NCBI RefSeq assembly: GCF_022376445.1
Contig: NW_025955025.1
Location: 62,001 to 126,000, forward strand
Origin: Fomitopsis serialis
Lineage: Eukaryota > Basidiomycota > Agaricomycetes > Polyporales > Fomitopsidaceae
DNA length: 64,000 nucleotides
Direction of reading: 5' to 3'
Below are positions 45,901-57,553 of the stretch, piece by piece. Below the pieces are notes generated by a model that was given only the letters and a program-made list of their open reading frames with translations, was not told the origin of the DNA and did no database searches. The translations under genes were made by a program, and so were the position numbers. Every line of letters starts with the position of its first letter. Within the stretch, counting starts at the first letter, position 1.

Positions 45901-46553
45901 GCTGTTGCGGGTTCGAGCGAGGGAGCGGGTCGTGGGACGGACGGGTGGCGAAGGCGGATCGGAGAAACGATGGAACCTCGCCCGCTGGTGCACGTTCTGC
46001 AAAACTAGGACCTGGGCTGCTATGGGAGCGACGATTGTTCTCGCTGTGGGGGGTGGAGCTGACGGGAGGGGGGAGTGTGGACGGCAGGGTAGGCAGGCAA
46101 CGTTTCGAACGCGTCGGGAAGGGCGGCGGCTGGCTCAGAAGTGGTCCAAAGCCATCCTCTTGAGGATCGAAGTCGGACGGACGCCCCGCATCGTCTTCAT
46201 CGAGTTCTGGTGCAGTGGCAAGGGCGTGACAACCTGATGTATGGGTCTGAGAGGAGAATCAGTATAACAAGCGCATGGACATTCAGGAAAAACGTACGGA
46301 GATGTCCCGGGACTTCACGGTAAAGAAATTGCACCTTTCACAGTGCCACTTCTGGGTCTCGGCGTTACGAGGAATGAGCGCGCGGGCGCCATCGGGGTAC
46401 ACGCAGTTTGCAGCGGACTGATGAACCGCACGGCGGTGCGCGTCCACGCTTGTAGCCCAGACGAGGCCCTGGCAAGACTTGCAGTAGAGATGCCTGAAGG
46501 ACAGTTAGTGGGCGCATGAAACATTGAAAGACGCGTGCGTACCGTTTAGCCAT
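39925..46553 (-). CDS. OrsD/RecQ-type helicase, 2,076 residues
   Basis: Nine exons join with perfect phases: 46,543-46,553, 46,298-46,493, 44,892-46,246, 44,397-44,843, 43,674-44,358, 41,557-43,616, 41,274-41,498, 40,256-41,216 and 39,925-40,215. The N-terminus has a C2H2-like finger (YCKSC...HRRAVH) and an OrsD-type segment (VVICVGCKCCVAPVHLTTHL, then CSRCHRGYG). The helicase core has PTGHGKS (motif I), VFDEAHLM (II), LTATL (III) and YYQESGRMCRD (VI), as in RecQ-like superfamily 2 proteins. The C-terminus is Ser/Pro-rich and then Cys-rich (CSKC, CFKCFRP). This is the architecture of fungal telomere-linked or repeat-associated RecQ-like helicases. It is intact over 6.2 kb of coding sequence, unlike ADE2 nearby. 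A GTAAGT just before the stop leaves a further 3' exon possible. Confidence 0.85.
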
Positions 46554-48774
46554 GGCTGAGGGGGCGAGGGGAAAGGATACACGGAGGATGAAACGCGCTA
46601 CGCGGGCGTGGCATTAAAGGGCGGTGGCCAGTCGAAAAAACGTGAAGGGAGGTCGAGAAGGAGCGTCCGAGACATCACATTTGGCACGGCGGGAACGAGA
46701 GCGACTGGGGTGTGTGTAAGGACGGTGCGATGGAATGTTTTGACGTGGAGTTGGCGCAACGACGGGAGTGAGATTTGAAGCTCGCTGAATTATCGATGAG
46801 GGACGTAGGATTGGGCCTGGAGGGTAGTCGGGCCGATGGCCAGAATTGGCTGCCGACGGTGACGCAAACGGGGAAGAAATTCAAAGACGACGTGGAGTGA
46901 CGGGGGCAGGACGAGTGTGGCATGGCGCATCCCCAAAAGGAGGCTTATTGCGATGCATGGGCGGCGGCAACAGCGTGTCTGAGGCCCTTCCTTGACAGGG
47001 AAGGAGTACGCCTGTCCCGCAAGGCGGGGATCTGATATGACGTTGAATCCGCATGGAGACGACGGGGAAGGACGTCCCATTTTTTTTTCTGTGGCATACT
47101 GAGGGACGGCGTGATTCGCGCGGCGGACACAGGCGTAGTTGGAAATGAATACGGCTTCGGCGAGCAGAGGGTCTCAACGCATGAAGCGGTGGTAGGACGA
47201 CAGCTGGTAATGGACTCGACGTCGTGCCCGCGCGCAATGTAAAGCGTGGACAGGTATTCTACAGCGGTCACGGCAAGATTAATTGAAACGAACGGTACAG
47301 GTGCTACGGTAACGAAGTGAACTCCGTGGTAGAGGAAACGAGTGCGTGTGGTGATGGATCGATAGAAAGCGTGCGTTGACAACGCCCTGCGAGAGTTCAA
47401 TGAGAATGCTGGAATGCAACGACGATAGGTCAAAACTTACTTGGGGTATGGGGGAGTTGACGACTGGAGAAGAAAAGGCCGTGCGGTGCGCCAGTACGGG
47501 ATGCCAATGCGTACGTCGAATTGCACCGGCGGCGGCGGGATTGCGTGAGTGAGGGAGACAGCGTCGAAGACAGCAGGCGGCGGTGGGTAACTGCGTCGAT
47601 GGGGTGATAGAACGCGAGGCGAGGTTAGCATCCCGCCGAGGCCATGACGAATGTACAATGCTGCATGAGCGGGCAAACACGAGCAAGGCGTGAAGGCCTA
47701 GAAGAGCAACTACGGAGCGAGAGAGTGGCGGGGATCATGGAAACGGGAAGAGGAAAGGGGGAGGGGCAGATGTGGTTTACAGCGATGAGATAGGGTGCGA
47801 TTTGCAGTTCCTGGGTCCGGGTCCAGGACGACAGTTGGGGGCAAGAGTCGTCCACGTCGGGGGCAAGAGTCGTCCACGTCGGGGGCAGGGTCGTCCGAAG
47901 GGAGAACATGTGGAACGTAGTAATCAACGCAATGCCACAGAGGTCGTGCAACGACGCGCCCGAAGGCTAACGCAGAGGAAGGGGCACCGTATCCGTTCGA
48001 GAACAGGACGGCACCCCTTACCGACCAGGGCGGACGAGTCCAGCCCTCATCGGCCACGACATGAGGGAACAGATAACAAAAGAGAAGACTTACCTTACAA
48101 TGTCAACCCAGCACGAATCCCCTGATCCTATCCTTCAAGGCGATCGACCGGGTCGAGGACGCGACAGAACGACGGGACCTGGAAGATGGGCGCTGAGTAC
48201 ATACGATGGGAGGGCACATGGACGGTACTTACCATGAGCGCGAGGCAGGGGCCAACCCGGAGAACGACAAGCCAAAGCGACGAGAGGAACCGGCGGCAAC
48301 GACGACGACGACGAAGGACTGGACGGCAGCGAGGAAAGAGGAGAGGTTGGCGAGCACGGACGTGAGCGAGGTGGGAAGACGAACAAGGCGCCGCGAGACG
48401 AACACTGTGGCGCTGTTTGGCACGCCTGCCCGAAATGGAAAGCGCACACGTGCGGTCAGCCACAGATCACATGCAGCGGCTGCAAGGCGCTCTACAGAAG
48501 GGAAATTAACCGTTTCGACGGTAGGGGAGACGAGCACAGTCGTTTCGAAAGGCAGACAAGACGGAATAATAGGGTGGCAAGGAGGAAATGACTGGATAGG
48601 AGGGCATGAACAGTACAAGCAGTGAATGTACAGATGGAATGGATGGGGTTACCGTAAGTAATGAAATAAATGCTCAAAAACACACCTGAGCGGGGTGATA
48701 AGGGATGTGCAATGGGTTTATCAACAAAGGGAAGATGGATAAAGATGAATGAAGATGCCAGGAAAGCCATTACG
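46554..48774. other. Intergenic stretch upstream of the helicase gene
   Basis: No convincing gene is seen. Frames of 100-160 codons on the minus strand are Ser/Pro/Arg-biased and lack domain motifs. A 21-bp unit (contains GTCGTCCACGTCGGGGGCAA) is repeated about 2.5 times at 47.84-47.90 kb. A C-x2-C word on the plus strand near 48.45 kb could be a zinc-finger relic. CpG content falls sharply after about 48.6 kb. Confidence 0.5.
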
Positions 48775-50490
48775 AATATATTTTGATTTAATATGGGCTG
48801 GGCTGAGCACATCTATTGAACTGTAGGAAGAGCTTACTTGTCCAGTGCTCTGAGGATATTAGGCATGTATCATAGACAATAGACCATCATTTTGGACACT
48901 GTGAGACCATCGACTCATGGCCTTGCTCAGCCATAACAGGCAGTTTGAATATATTTCCATTTAATCTGGGCTGGGCTGAGCACATCTATTGAACTGGAGG
49001 AAGAACTTACTTGTCCAGTGCTCTGAGGATATTGGGCATGTATCATAGACAATAGACCATCATTTTGGACACTGTGAGACCATAGACTCATGGCCTTGCT
49101 CAGCCATAACAGGCAGTTTGAATATATTTCCATTTAATCTGGGCTGGGCTGAGCACATCTATTGAACTGTAGGAAGAACTTACTTGTCCACTGCTCTGGG
49201 GATATTAGGCATGTATCATAGGCACTAGACCATCATTTTGGACACTGTGCGACCATCGACTCATGGCCTTGCTCAGCCATAACAGGCAGTTTGAATATAT
49301 TTCCATTTAATCTGGGCTGGGCTGAGCACATCTATTGAACTGTAGGAAGAACTTACTTGTCCACTGCTCTGGGGATATTAGGCATGTATCATAGGCACTA
49401 GACCATCATTTTGGACACTGTGCGACCATCGACTCATGGCCTTGCTCAGCCATAACAGGCAGTTTGAATATATTTCCATTTAATCTGGGCTGGGCTGAGC
49501 ACATCTATTGAACTGGAGGAAGAACTTACTTGTCCACTGCTCTGGGGATATTAGGCATGTATCATAGGCACTAGACCATCATTTTGGACACTGTGCGACC
49601 ATCGACTCATGGCCTTGCCCAGCCATAACAGGCAGTTTGAATATATTTCCATTTAATCTGGGCTGGGCTGAGCACATCTATTGAACTGTAGGAAGAACTT
49701 ACTTGTGCAGTGCTCTGAGGATATTAGGCATGTATCATAGACAATAGACCATCATTTTGGACACTGTGAGACCATCGACTCATGGCCTTGCCCAGCCATA
49801 ACAGGCAGTTTGAATATATTTCCATTTAATCTGGCCTGGGCTGAGCACATCTATTGAACTGTAGGAAGAACTTACTTGTCCACTGCTCTGGGATATTAGG
49901 CATGTATTATAGACAATAGACCATCATTTTGGACACTGTGAGACCATCGACTCATGGCCTTGCCCAGCCATAACAGGCAGTTTGAATATATTTCCATTTA
50001 ATCTGGCCTGGGCTGAGCACATCTATTGAACTGTAGGAAGAACTTACTTGTCCACTGCTCTGGGGATATCAGGCATGTATCATAGGCACTAGACCATCAT
50101 TTTGGACACTGTGCGACCATCGACTCATGGCCTTGCTCAGCCATAACAGGCAGTTTGAATATATTTCCATTTAATCTGGGCTGGGCTGAGCACATCTATT
50201 GAACTGGAGGAAGAACTTACTTGTCCACTGCTCTGGGGATATTAGGCATGTATCATAGGCACTAGACCATCATTTTGGACACTGTGCGACCATCGACTCA
50301 TGGCCTTGCCCAGCCATAACAGGCAGTTTGAATATATTTCCATTTAATCTGGCCTGGGCTGAGCACATCTATTGAACTGTAGGAAGAACTTACTTGTGCA
50401 GTGCTCTGAGGATATTAGGCATGTATCATAGACAATAGGCCATCATTTTGGACACTGTGAGACCATCAACTCATGAGCCCGCTCAGACAT
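48775..50490. repeat. 173-bp satellite, about ten tandem copies
   Basis: The word GGGCTGGGCTGAGCAC (or CCTGGGCTGAG) recurs near 48,795, 48,968, 49,141, 49,314, 49,487, 49,660, 49,833, 50,005, 50,178 and 50,351. The period is 173 bp, with one 1-bp contraction. Copies are highly similar and fall into variants, such as CACTGCTCTGGGG versus CAGTGCTCTGAGG and GAACTGTAG versus GAACTGGAG. The unit is non-coding and CpG-poor. Confidence 0.95.
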
Positions 50491-51010
50491 AGCCCCGACC
50501 ACTTTATAGTCCTGTGCAGCCATGTTGCATAATTGTTGAGTTACTTGTCACTCACAGCTCAATGTCGATTTCCCCATGTGCATGAAGAGGACCTGCCATT
50601 CCCGTGCCCTCCCCTCCCTCGCGCGCTCGGGGGGTCCCCCTAACCGGGCCCGCTCAGGCAGGCACACTAAAGCCTCGTTCATGCGAGGGTCACGTTCCGG
50701 GCGCGCTCGCCAACAGGGTGTTCCTGCAACACACTTGTGGGGATTATTGACATGAATGGCAGTTTGTATCACTCAGCATTTCATGTACACTTCAGCCCTT
50801 GCACCAAACAAGGCTGCATGATCCGTATAGCTGCACATATATTGGCCAGCCTGCTGGCTCACACACTTTCTGATCCAACAATGTAACTGTATTGATGTTC
50901 TATACTCACTGATATAATGACATTGGTCACTGTAATTTATCTCTACCAAACCACAATTTTATGCTCCTGCATGACAAGCTGAAATACACAGCAACATTGT
51001 ACACCAACAT

Positions 51011-51482
51011 GGATACTCTTCAATTAAAACTGGCCCACACATACTACTTCTACTCAAACACAGTCTTAAATACCACTAGCAGTGTCCCCATACTTTGTAC
51101 CATACATATGACATATTAGACGGAATTTCTGAGCTATGTGAGAGTATGGGGATGTGGGGTTCTTCAAGCTGTAGAGCCAAATATGAATATTCTTTGATTA
51201 AAACTGGCCCACACATACTACTTCTACTCAAACACAGTCCTAAATACCACTAGCAGTGCCCCCATACTTTGTACCATACATATGACATATTAGACGGAAT
51301 TTCTGAGCTATGTGAGAGTATGGGGATGTGGGGTTCTTCAAGCTGTAGAGCCAAATATGAATATTCTTTGATTAAAACTGGCCCACACATACTACTTCTA
51401 CTCAAACACAGTCCTAAATACCACTAGCAGTGCCCCCATACTTTGTACCATACATATGACATATTAGACGGAATTTCTGAGA
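51011..51482. repeat. 174-bp tandem repeat, about 2.7 copies
   Basis: ATTAAAACTGGCCCACACAT starts near 51,023, 51,197 and 51,371, so the period is 174 bp. Copies two and three are almost identical until the third diverges near 51,480. The sequence is unrelated to the 173-bp satellite 0.5 kb away. Confidence 0.9.
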
Positions 51483-53108
51483 TATCTAAGCATATCGGGA
51501 TGGGCACTATTCCTGGCTGTGCAGAATATCCTTTGATTCTTTATGCATTTTGTGGTCAATCTATTCATTGTGGCTTAACTTACTGGTTAAATAATCTGGA
51601 AATATTTATACTGGGGTTTCCAATTATGGAGAATTTGATGAGATTGTTCGCGACATGGGGATCAGGATTGGAATCATAGTGCCATAGGGTTTGGGAACGG
51701 AGGGGGGTCGGTACTGCTGACTATTTTTTTTTTCTTTTTGAAATAAGGTTTGATGGGTTCCCACGCTCGTTCTGAGCACGCCGGTGGTCATTTCATGCCC
51801 ATCCACCAAGTCTTTGTCTCTCTGTGGCTGTGTCTCTGCTGCTGGGGTGCGCACCACAGTGGGTGTGCAGCAAGACCTGTGTCCTGGCAGTGCGGTGGGT
51901 GTCATATAAGGTTTGATGGATTCCCATGATGTTTCTGAGCGCACTGGCAGTCTTATTTCACCTGTCTGCCCAGTTCCTTGCCTCCCTACACCTCACTGTG
52001 TGCGCTGTGTTGGAACATGTTAGGCATGAGCTCGTAAGCTCAGCCAAGATTAGTTCCTGGATGAAGATAAGGGGGATCAGAGTATATATAGGAAGTCTTC
52101 CAATGTAACATACCTCACGTGATTTCCCTTTGGGCATTGTCTGCACCCGGGACACTCGCACCTGTTTGCTGTTATTCTGCTTCAAGTTGTTCTCACACAC
52201 TGGTTGGCAGTGTGTACCAAGTGTTGCTGTGGCTTGTAACCTGGAATTGGGTTACTGGGGCATGACTCATTAGAACACACTGGCAAGTCACAGGGCACTG
52301 GGCATCCATTCAGCTGCTCACTGCACAATGTCACAGGACATTGCAGGGTAACTAGTACCGGTAACACTCACCTAAAAATGTATTTCAAGCCTTGTAGTGC
52401 CTTTTGATTGAGTCATATGAGACCTTTCCATGTGTTTTTCTGGATGTCCCAAGGTCCTCCAATTTATTGGGGATTTTGAGTGTATTTTCTTGAGTCCCAA
52501 CGAATATTCTGCACATTTTGGACTGCTTTTTCAGAGTCACATGACCACAGGCCAAGGGGTCTCACATGATGACCAGCCACATGACTGGCAAATGTGGGTG
52601 GTCTTGTGTGGCATGGGTCATGTGACTGGCTAAACACAGTGCTTTTTTTGGTGCATGTGTGCAAAGTGACTGACATGCTGATATCCAAGGGGGGATTGCC
52701 CCATATAGTCCAAATCCAGCAATTTGTGGTGCTTCATAAATTGTAGATATGGAAGGTAGGCCATGTCCAAGCATGACACTGGCTGCCTTATTGCACCCAA
52801 GAGTTGGGGATGGAGCTGTCAGGGATAAGGCTTTGTTAAGCCTTGTTACTAGAAACTGGTCAGAAGCAATCTTTGAATGGGATAAGCAGCAGTAAGTAGG
52901 AATTGTTACTGATCATTCATTGCCTTTGAACAGACTTTATTGTAGTCCTTACAATGCATCCTTACCGAGGCTAAGTAATCTTCTTTGCCGATTTTTGTGT
53001 GCTTTGTAGCACCTAGTTATGTATCTACTGATTGGACTATTACCGAGTTTCTAGTACTTTTCTTAGGCTAAACTCGGAATACATTGACACACTGCACTTA
53101 CCGCAGTG

Positions 53109-53129
53109 GTACAGTGCTTCGCACTGTAC
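53109..53129. repeat. Perfect 9-bp hairpin with TTC/GAA tip
   Basis: GTACAGTGC-TTC-GCACTGTAC is a perfect inverted repeat. Its minus strand has a GCGAAGC apex like the hairpins at 1.9, 2.0 and 57.2 kb. Confidence 0.6.
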
Positions 53130-53916
53130 ATTAGCCTGTTACTATTGACTGAGTCATAGCTATGCGCTGAGCTTCAATTAAGTAATGGACCCTTTATAGT
53201 ATTGCTTTGTGCTACTAGTAAGAGTCCAATAATTGATAATGGTTCATTGAGCTGTACAAAGGATCTGAGTAGGCTTGACAGTCTCCTGTTGTATCTCTTG
53301 TGTGACACTTTGATTACGGAAAGGCCTTCTTTCGGAATTGCTTACTGGTATACTATTCTCTGTATGCGGGTATCATCCTCCACTCTTAATCTGCTTTGAC
53401 TCGGAAAAGTGCAGTAAACAATCCAATAGAAACACTCTATTGAAGGACATCTTTACCGAGATCAGAGGTTCTCTCTGATCAAGGGCTGGTTCTGTGTACT
53501 TGTACATAAGCACTGGGTGGAAAGTCCCAATTTGATTGTTGCCATTGTGATCTGTAATCACCACTAGTGCTCCCCCTTTCCTTGAGTTCTAGTTGAGCTG
53601 GAGGCAAACCATTTTCCTAATATTTCCCAGTTATTCACTCTTTGTTACTATCAATAAAAACTGCTACTATCACTCATTAGTATCTCGGTAATGTTGGTAT
53701 TAACTCGGAAATCAACCAAATAAGAAACAGATCCATACCAGGAGCTTGCACTGCCACAATTACATCACTGTGACATCAATTGATTGATGTCATTGAAGCC
53801 CTGGTGCTGCTGGCTAGGTCACATGACATGTTCACCACTTTCCAAATCAGGCTTCAAGCCTAGACAGCCCAAGCAGGGAGTTGGCCACATCAGCCACAGT
53901 GTTTTGTTTGCATGTG

Positions 53917-53926
53917 TGTGTATGTA

Positions 53927-53957
<31 letters not shown>

Positions 53958-53958
53958 T
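53917..53958. repeat. GT microsatellite
   Basis: A run of TG dinucleotides, interrupted by TATG and ATC early on, covers about 40 bp. Confidence 0.85.
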
Positions 53959-56900
53959 GGTGCAAGTCACATTGTCTGCAGAGTCTAGAAATTGGAGCTC
54001 AACTAATGATTAGCTAGTCATAAGAATGGATTCCCTTCTTGGTCCATGCACATGGTGACTACCTAAACACTTAATATTCTATTCTCATACTAATTGAGAG
54101 ATTTTCTGGTTCTGGGCTGTGTTTATATTGAAGCCAGGCTCTTTAGTGGCACTGAGCCTCCAAAAATGGTAAAATCACCCCAAGTACTCTCTATCATATG
54201 ATGTCATAGAGCTTACAATGGTCTTGTCTGCAGCTGGACTGTGACTCCTGTCATGGATATAACTGAAGTATTGTTGCTTTATATATGCCTTGATACTGAC
54301 CAGTCTATTCTGAAGACAATATTGAGCTCAGAAATGCTATTGTTTGGCATCATGTGAATGTGGCTCAATGACCATTTCTGGGAAAATAGGCTGTGGAAAT
54401 ACCAAACCAAGGCTGAGGTTACATAAGCTAAGTCCTAGAAGTGGCAATGACTGAAGCTACTCTGAGTGAGGCAGAGCTGTAACCTCGGGCAGACCCTTGG
54501 GCATGAGGTTTGAAGGAGGAATGCTATGCAATGTGTATAGCCTTGTAGTATGTGTATATTACAAGTCAAGTAGTTTACCAAGGATCCCTCTGTATATAAA
54601 GACACTGTCTCTGCTCCAGAAATCTATTTCTCTCTCACTGCTAAACTTGACTTGTACACCACTCAAACTTGTGCTCAGCACAGTAGGTACTTGTACTTAT
54701 TGTTGCTATAGTACATTCATTGCCTTGGGGCTGAACATTCTAGTAACTGTTTCCTTACTTAGTATAGCTTCACACTACTAGTAAGGTAGTGACTTAGTTC
54801 AATCTTGAGTAAGTGGTAGAGTTGAACTTAGACTAGAGAGTAACTTTCTTACCTTCGTATACTAAACCTCTGTATAAGGACTTCATTCTCAACTCCGAAA
54901 TTCTTAACCAAAAGTATTGGAATAGTACAATAGTATTCTGAAATAAGTGCCATTAAGTAACCTGACACCAGTCTCTAACAACTCTGGACAAGTCATCCTT
55001 CACCCTCCTCATGCAATGTGTCACCACTCAGTGATTTCCTCTAAGTCCTAGCCCCACTAATTCAAATGATCCATCATTCTTAGCACTGCCTGCTTGAGTT
55101 AATTCTGAGTGTTAGGTAATCCTCAGCCCCTGCACCACCTCAGGCTGCCACTGCTATACTACCACCAGGCTACAGACAAGCCTTCTCCTCCCAGTACACT
55201 TACTGAGGTCCATGCCAAGACCACAAACACAACCACAAAGGCCAATTGTTGTGCCCCTTTTTCTGCCTCAAAACTTGCTGGGGAGTGGGCTATGTATGGC
55301 AATACAATCTCAGTTGTACTGTCTGTGTATTTTGTCTTCTGGCTCATGAAATCATTGCTCAAATCTCACTTATCAAATGCATTGATATATACCAGTCTAT
55401 AACACTAAATTCTGTGCTTTATCAGACCAAACTGTTGTCAAGCTGTGACAATAACATTGACCTTGCACAAGGAGTATCATAGTAGGAACAGAGAAGCTTA
55501 TATTTGTGTGGCTCAGTCCATCATACTTACAGTGATATTGCAAGGGCACTGGATTCTGAATCTTAAGTATCTTAGAGAATCCACAGTGTGCATACTTCTT
55601 TGCCAGAAAATCTTGTTGATCCTTGCCAGGCAGCCTTTACCCAATGACATGTGTGGTTGCACAATTGTTCTTGCCCAGCTGTAGCTAAGCTGTCCTGTTT
55701 CATAATGTCTGGAATATTATGTACTGTCTCAAAACACTGAATAATATTACTACTTCCAAACTGGCAGGCTTTTGTATCAAATTTTATAGGGAGTGATAAT
55801 TAACTCAATAATGGCAATGCTCAAAATTTATTGTATCCTTTGAACTGAGTAGGTCATATACCTCCCTACAGATCTGAGCCTGGTACACTCATGATACCTC
55901 TTTGTGAATTGTGGCTCAGGTTGTGGAAAAACAGTAAGTCACATGCACCATGTGTAGCTGCAACCTTCTAGATACACTATACTGAAATGCTTATCCACAT
56001 CATTCTCCTCATCCCTTAGCCTGGCATGATTACATAGCATGTTATGGTCTTTTCCTCAGCCTACAAGGAGGTTATGTGGCCTCAGAATGAATATCCTGCA
56101 CATGTTCAGGCATTGTTCCATACCTACGGAACTATGAAGACTAGGGAAATTATGAGAGGGTCTGTGAAGCAGGAGCTATCACACATTACTACAATATGGC
56201 AGGCAATCTCACACTGGGCAACTCTTTGTGGGCCTAATAAATACTGGATAAATGATGTAATGTTCAGAGGGCATGGTTGCATCAGTTCAAGCAACTGGCA
56301 TATGGTGAATCATTAACCAGCATACATGCACTATATATGTACTGTTTCCCATTCTTGTAGTGCTATTGTGAGACATCAAGAGTTGCTGATGCTTCTGCTC
56401 ATGAATACATGGGTTATATCAGTGTTTATGTGACCCAATCTGCATCTTCTCAAAGCTAATAGGCATTTGTGATTTTCTCCATCATTGACTTTGTCTGCTC
56501 TGTGCTTGTATCAAAGGACAATTAGAACAGTATACACTCCTACACTCATTCTACCAACACAGATCTAAAAATCCAGTGAGTATTTTGAAGGTCCTATCAC
56601 TGCTGGTAATAAGTAGCAGTGGCTATGTGTCCAACACCATAGGCATCCTACTGTACTGCATATTAGGCAAGAAAATGAGCAAGAATTAGGCAAAATACAT
56701 AGCCTACATGTTCATATCACGACACTAGCAATGCATTAGCCACTATGCCAGATGACCCAACACATTCATGTGAGCACAAGATGCTCTTTATTTGCATTGC
56801 ACCCCAGATTTGATTTGGTCTGCTGTACCTGACCACAAAAATGACAGATAATTGAATGGCATACACTTAGGCAAATGCTGTCTCTTTTAAGTGCTGGTGC

Positions 56901-57194
56901 TTGGGAGCACAATCACCGACTCCGACCAGAGGGAGAGAGGAGGGCTTTGTCCACCATAAGTTGTTCGCAGCCGGCGATGCCGCTCCCTCCGTGGGAAACA
57001 CGTGACTTATAATTCCCATAAACGCCAATGCTCGAGTGTCCTTACCAGGCAGCTCGAGAGAGCTCGAGGCCTCTCAAGGCAGTTGGATCCTTCCGTGTGT
57101 GTGGCTGTGTCTGGACACCTGGAACTTCAACCATTGAGTGACTCCTCCCAATTATGTATCGCAGTAAGTAAGTCAGTGGTGTGAATCACACTCA

Positions 57195-57247
57195 TGGAAG
57201 CCCGAGACGCCCAGGCGGCGAAGCCGCCGCGGGCGTGAGGGCTTCCA
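57195..57247. repeat. Long GC-rich hairpin with GCGAAGC apex
   Basis: TGGAAGCCC pairs with GGGCTTCCA, ACGCCC with GGGCGT and GCGGC with GCCGC around a GAA triloop, leaving small internal loops. It is a CpG-rich island of about 50 bp inside CpG-poor DNA, about 300 bp beyond the 3' end of ADE2. Confidence 0.7.
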
Positions 57248-57553
57248 CTTGAGTCTCAATACCATTCCGATGGTACTATATCATGATACATAATATATCC
57301 TATGGTTCCGCTGTGACATGCTGAGCAGCTGTGTGCCATGCAGGAGTTGGGGATCGGTGCTTGCGCTGCTACGATATAATTGTGGGAGGCTTACAGGTGG
57401 GCCAAGTCATCAAGTGAACATATGCAGTCACATGAGCAGCTATGTAGTAATATCACATGTTGCCACTGAACACAAGTTTTGACCAAATGCACAAATGGCA
57501 GTTGAGACTTGGTTGAGACTGGCAGAAAATATCATTCCCAAATCTACCATACA

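Larger units (their letters stand above)
50491..57553. other. CpG-poor repeat region between satellite and ADE2
   Basis: I see no gene in these 7 kb. By my reading 55,001-56,000 contains no CpG and 54,001-55,000 only three. A short GC-rich patch lies at 50,590-50,730. The region includes a 174-bp tandem repeat (51.0-51.5 kb), a GT microsatellite (53.92-53.96 kb) and two hairpins. Segments such as 54.48-54.97 kb with a TATATAAAG box could be LTR remains, but I could not pair them. Confidence 0.6.

Noticed and set aside
48206..48625. Zinc-finger gene near 48.45 kb
   Set aside because: Only one Cys-x2-Cys word in a short frame, with no supporting exons.
54478..54970. Solo LTR with a TATA box
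   Set aside because: TATATAAAG and a TG start are present, but I found no partner LTR, primer-binding site or clean target duplication.
52430..56316. Two short plus-strand frames (52.43 and 56.04 kb) both with NEYxAH
   Set aside because: The match is a few residues with weak DNA similarity around GAATATYCTGCACAT. It is too little for a gene family.
48775..57000. Classical RIP (CpA-directed) mutation
   Set aside because: The obvious loss is of CpG, not CpA, and the MITE arms and ADE2 change are CG-to-TG. Ordinary CpG methylation and deamination explains it better.
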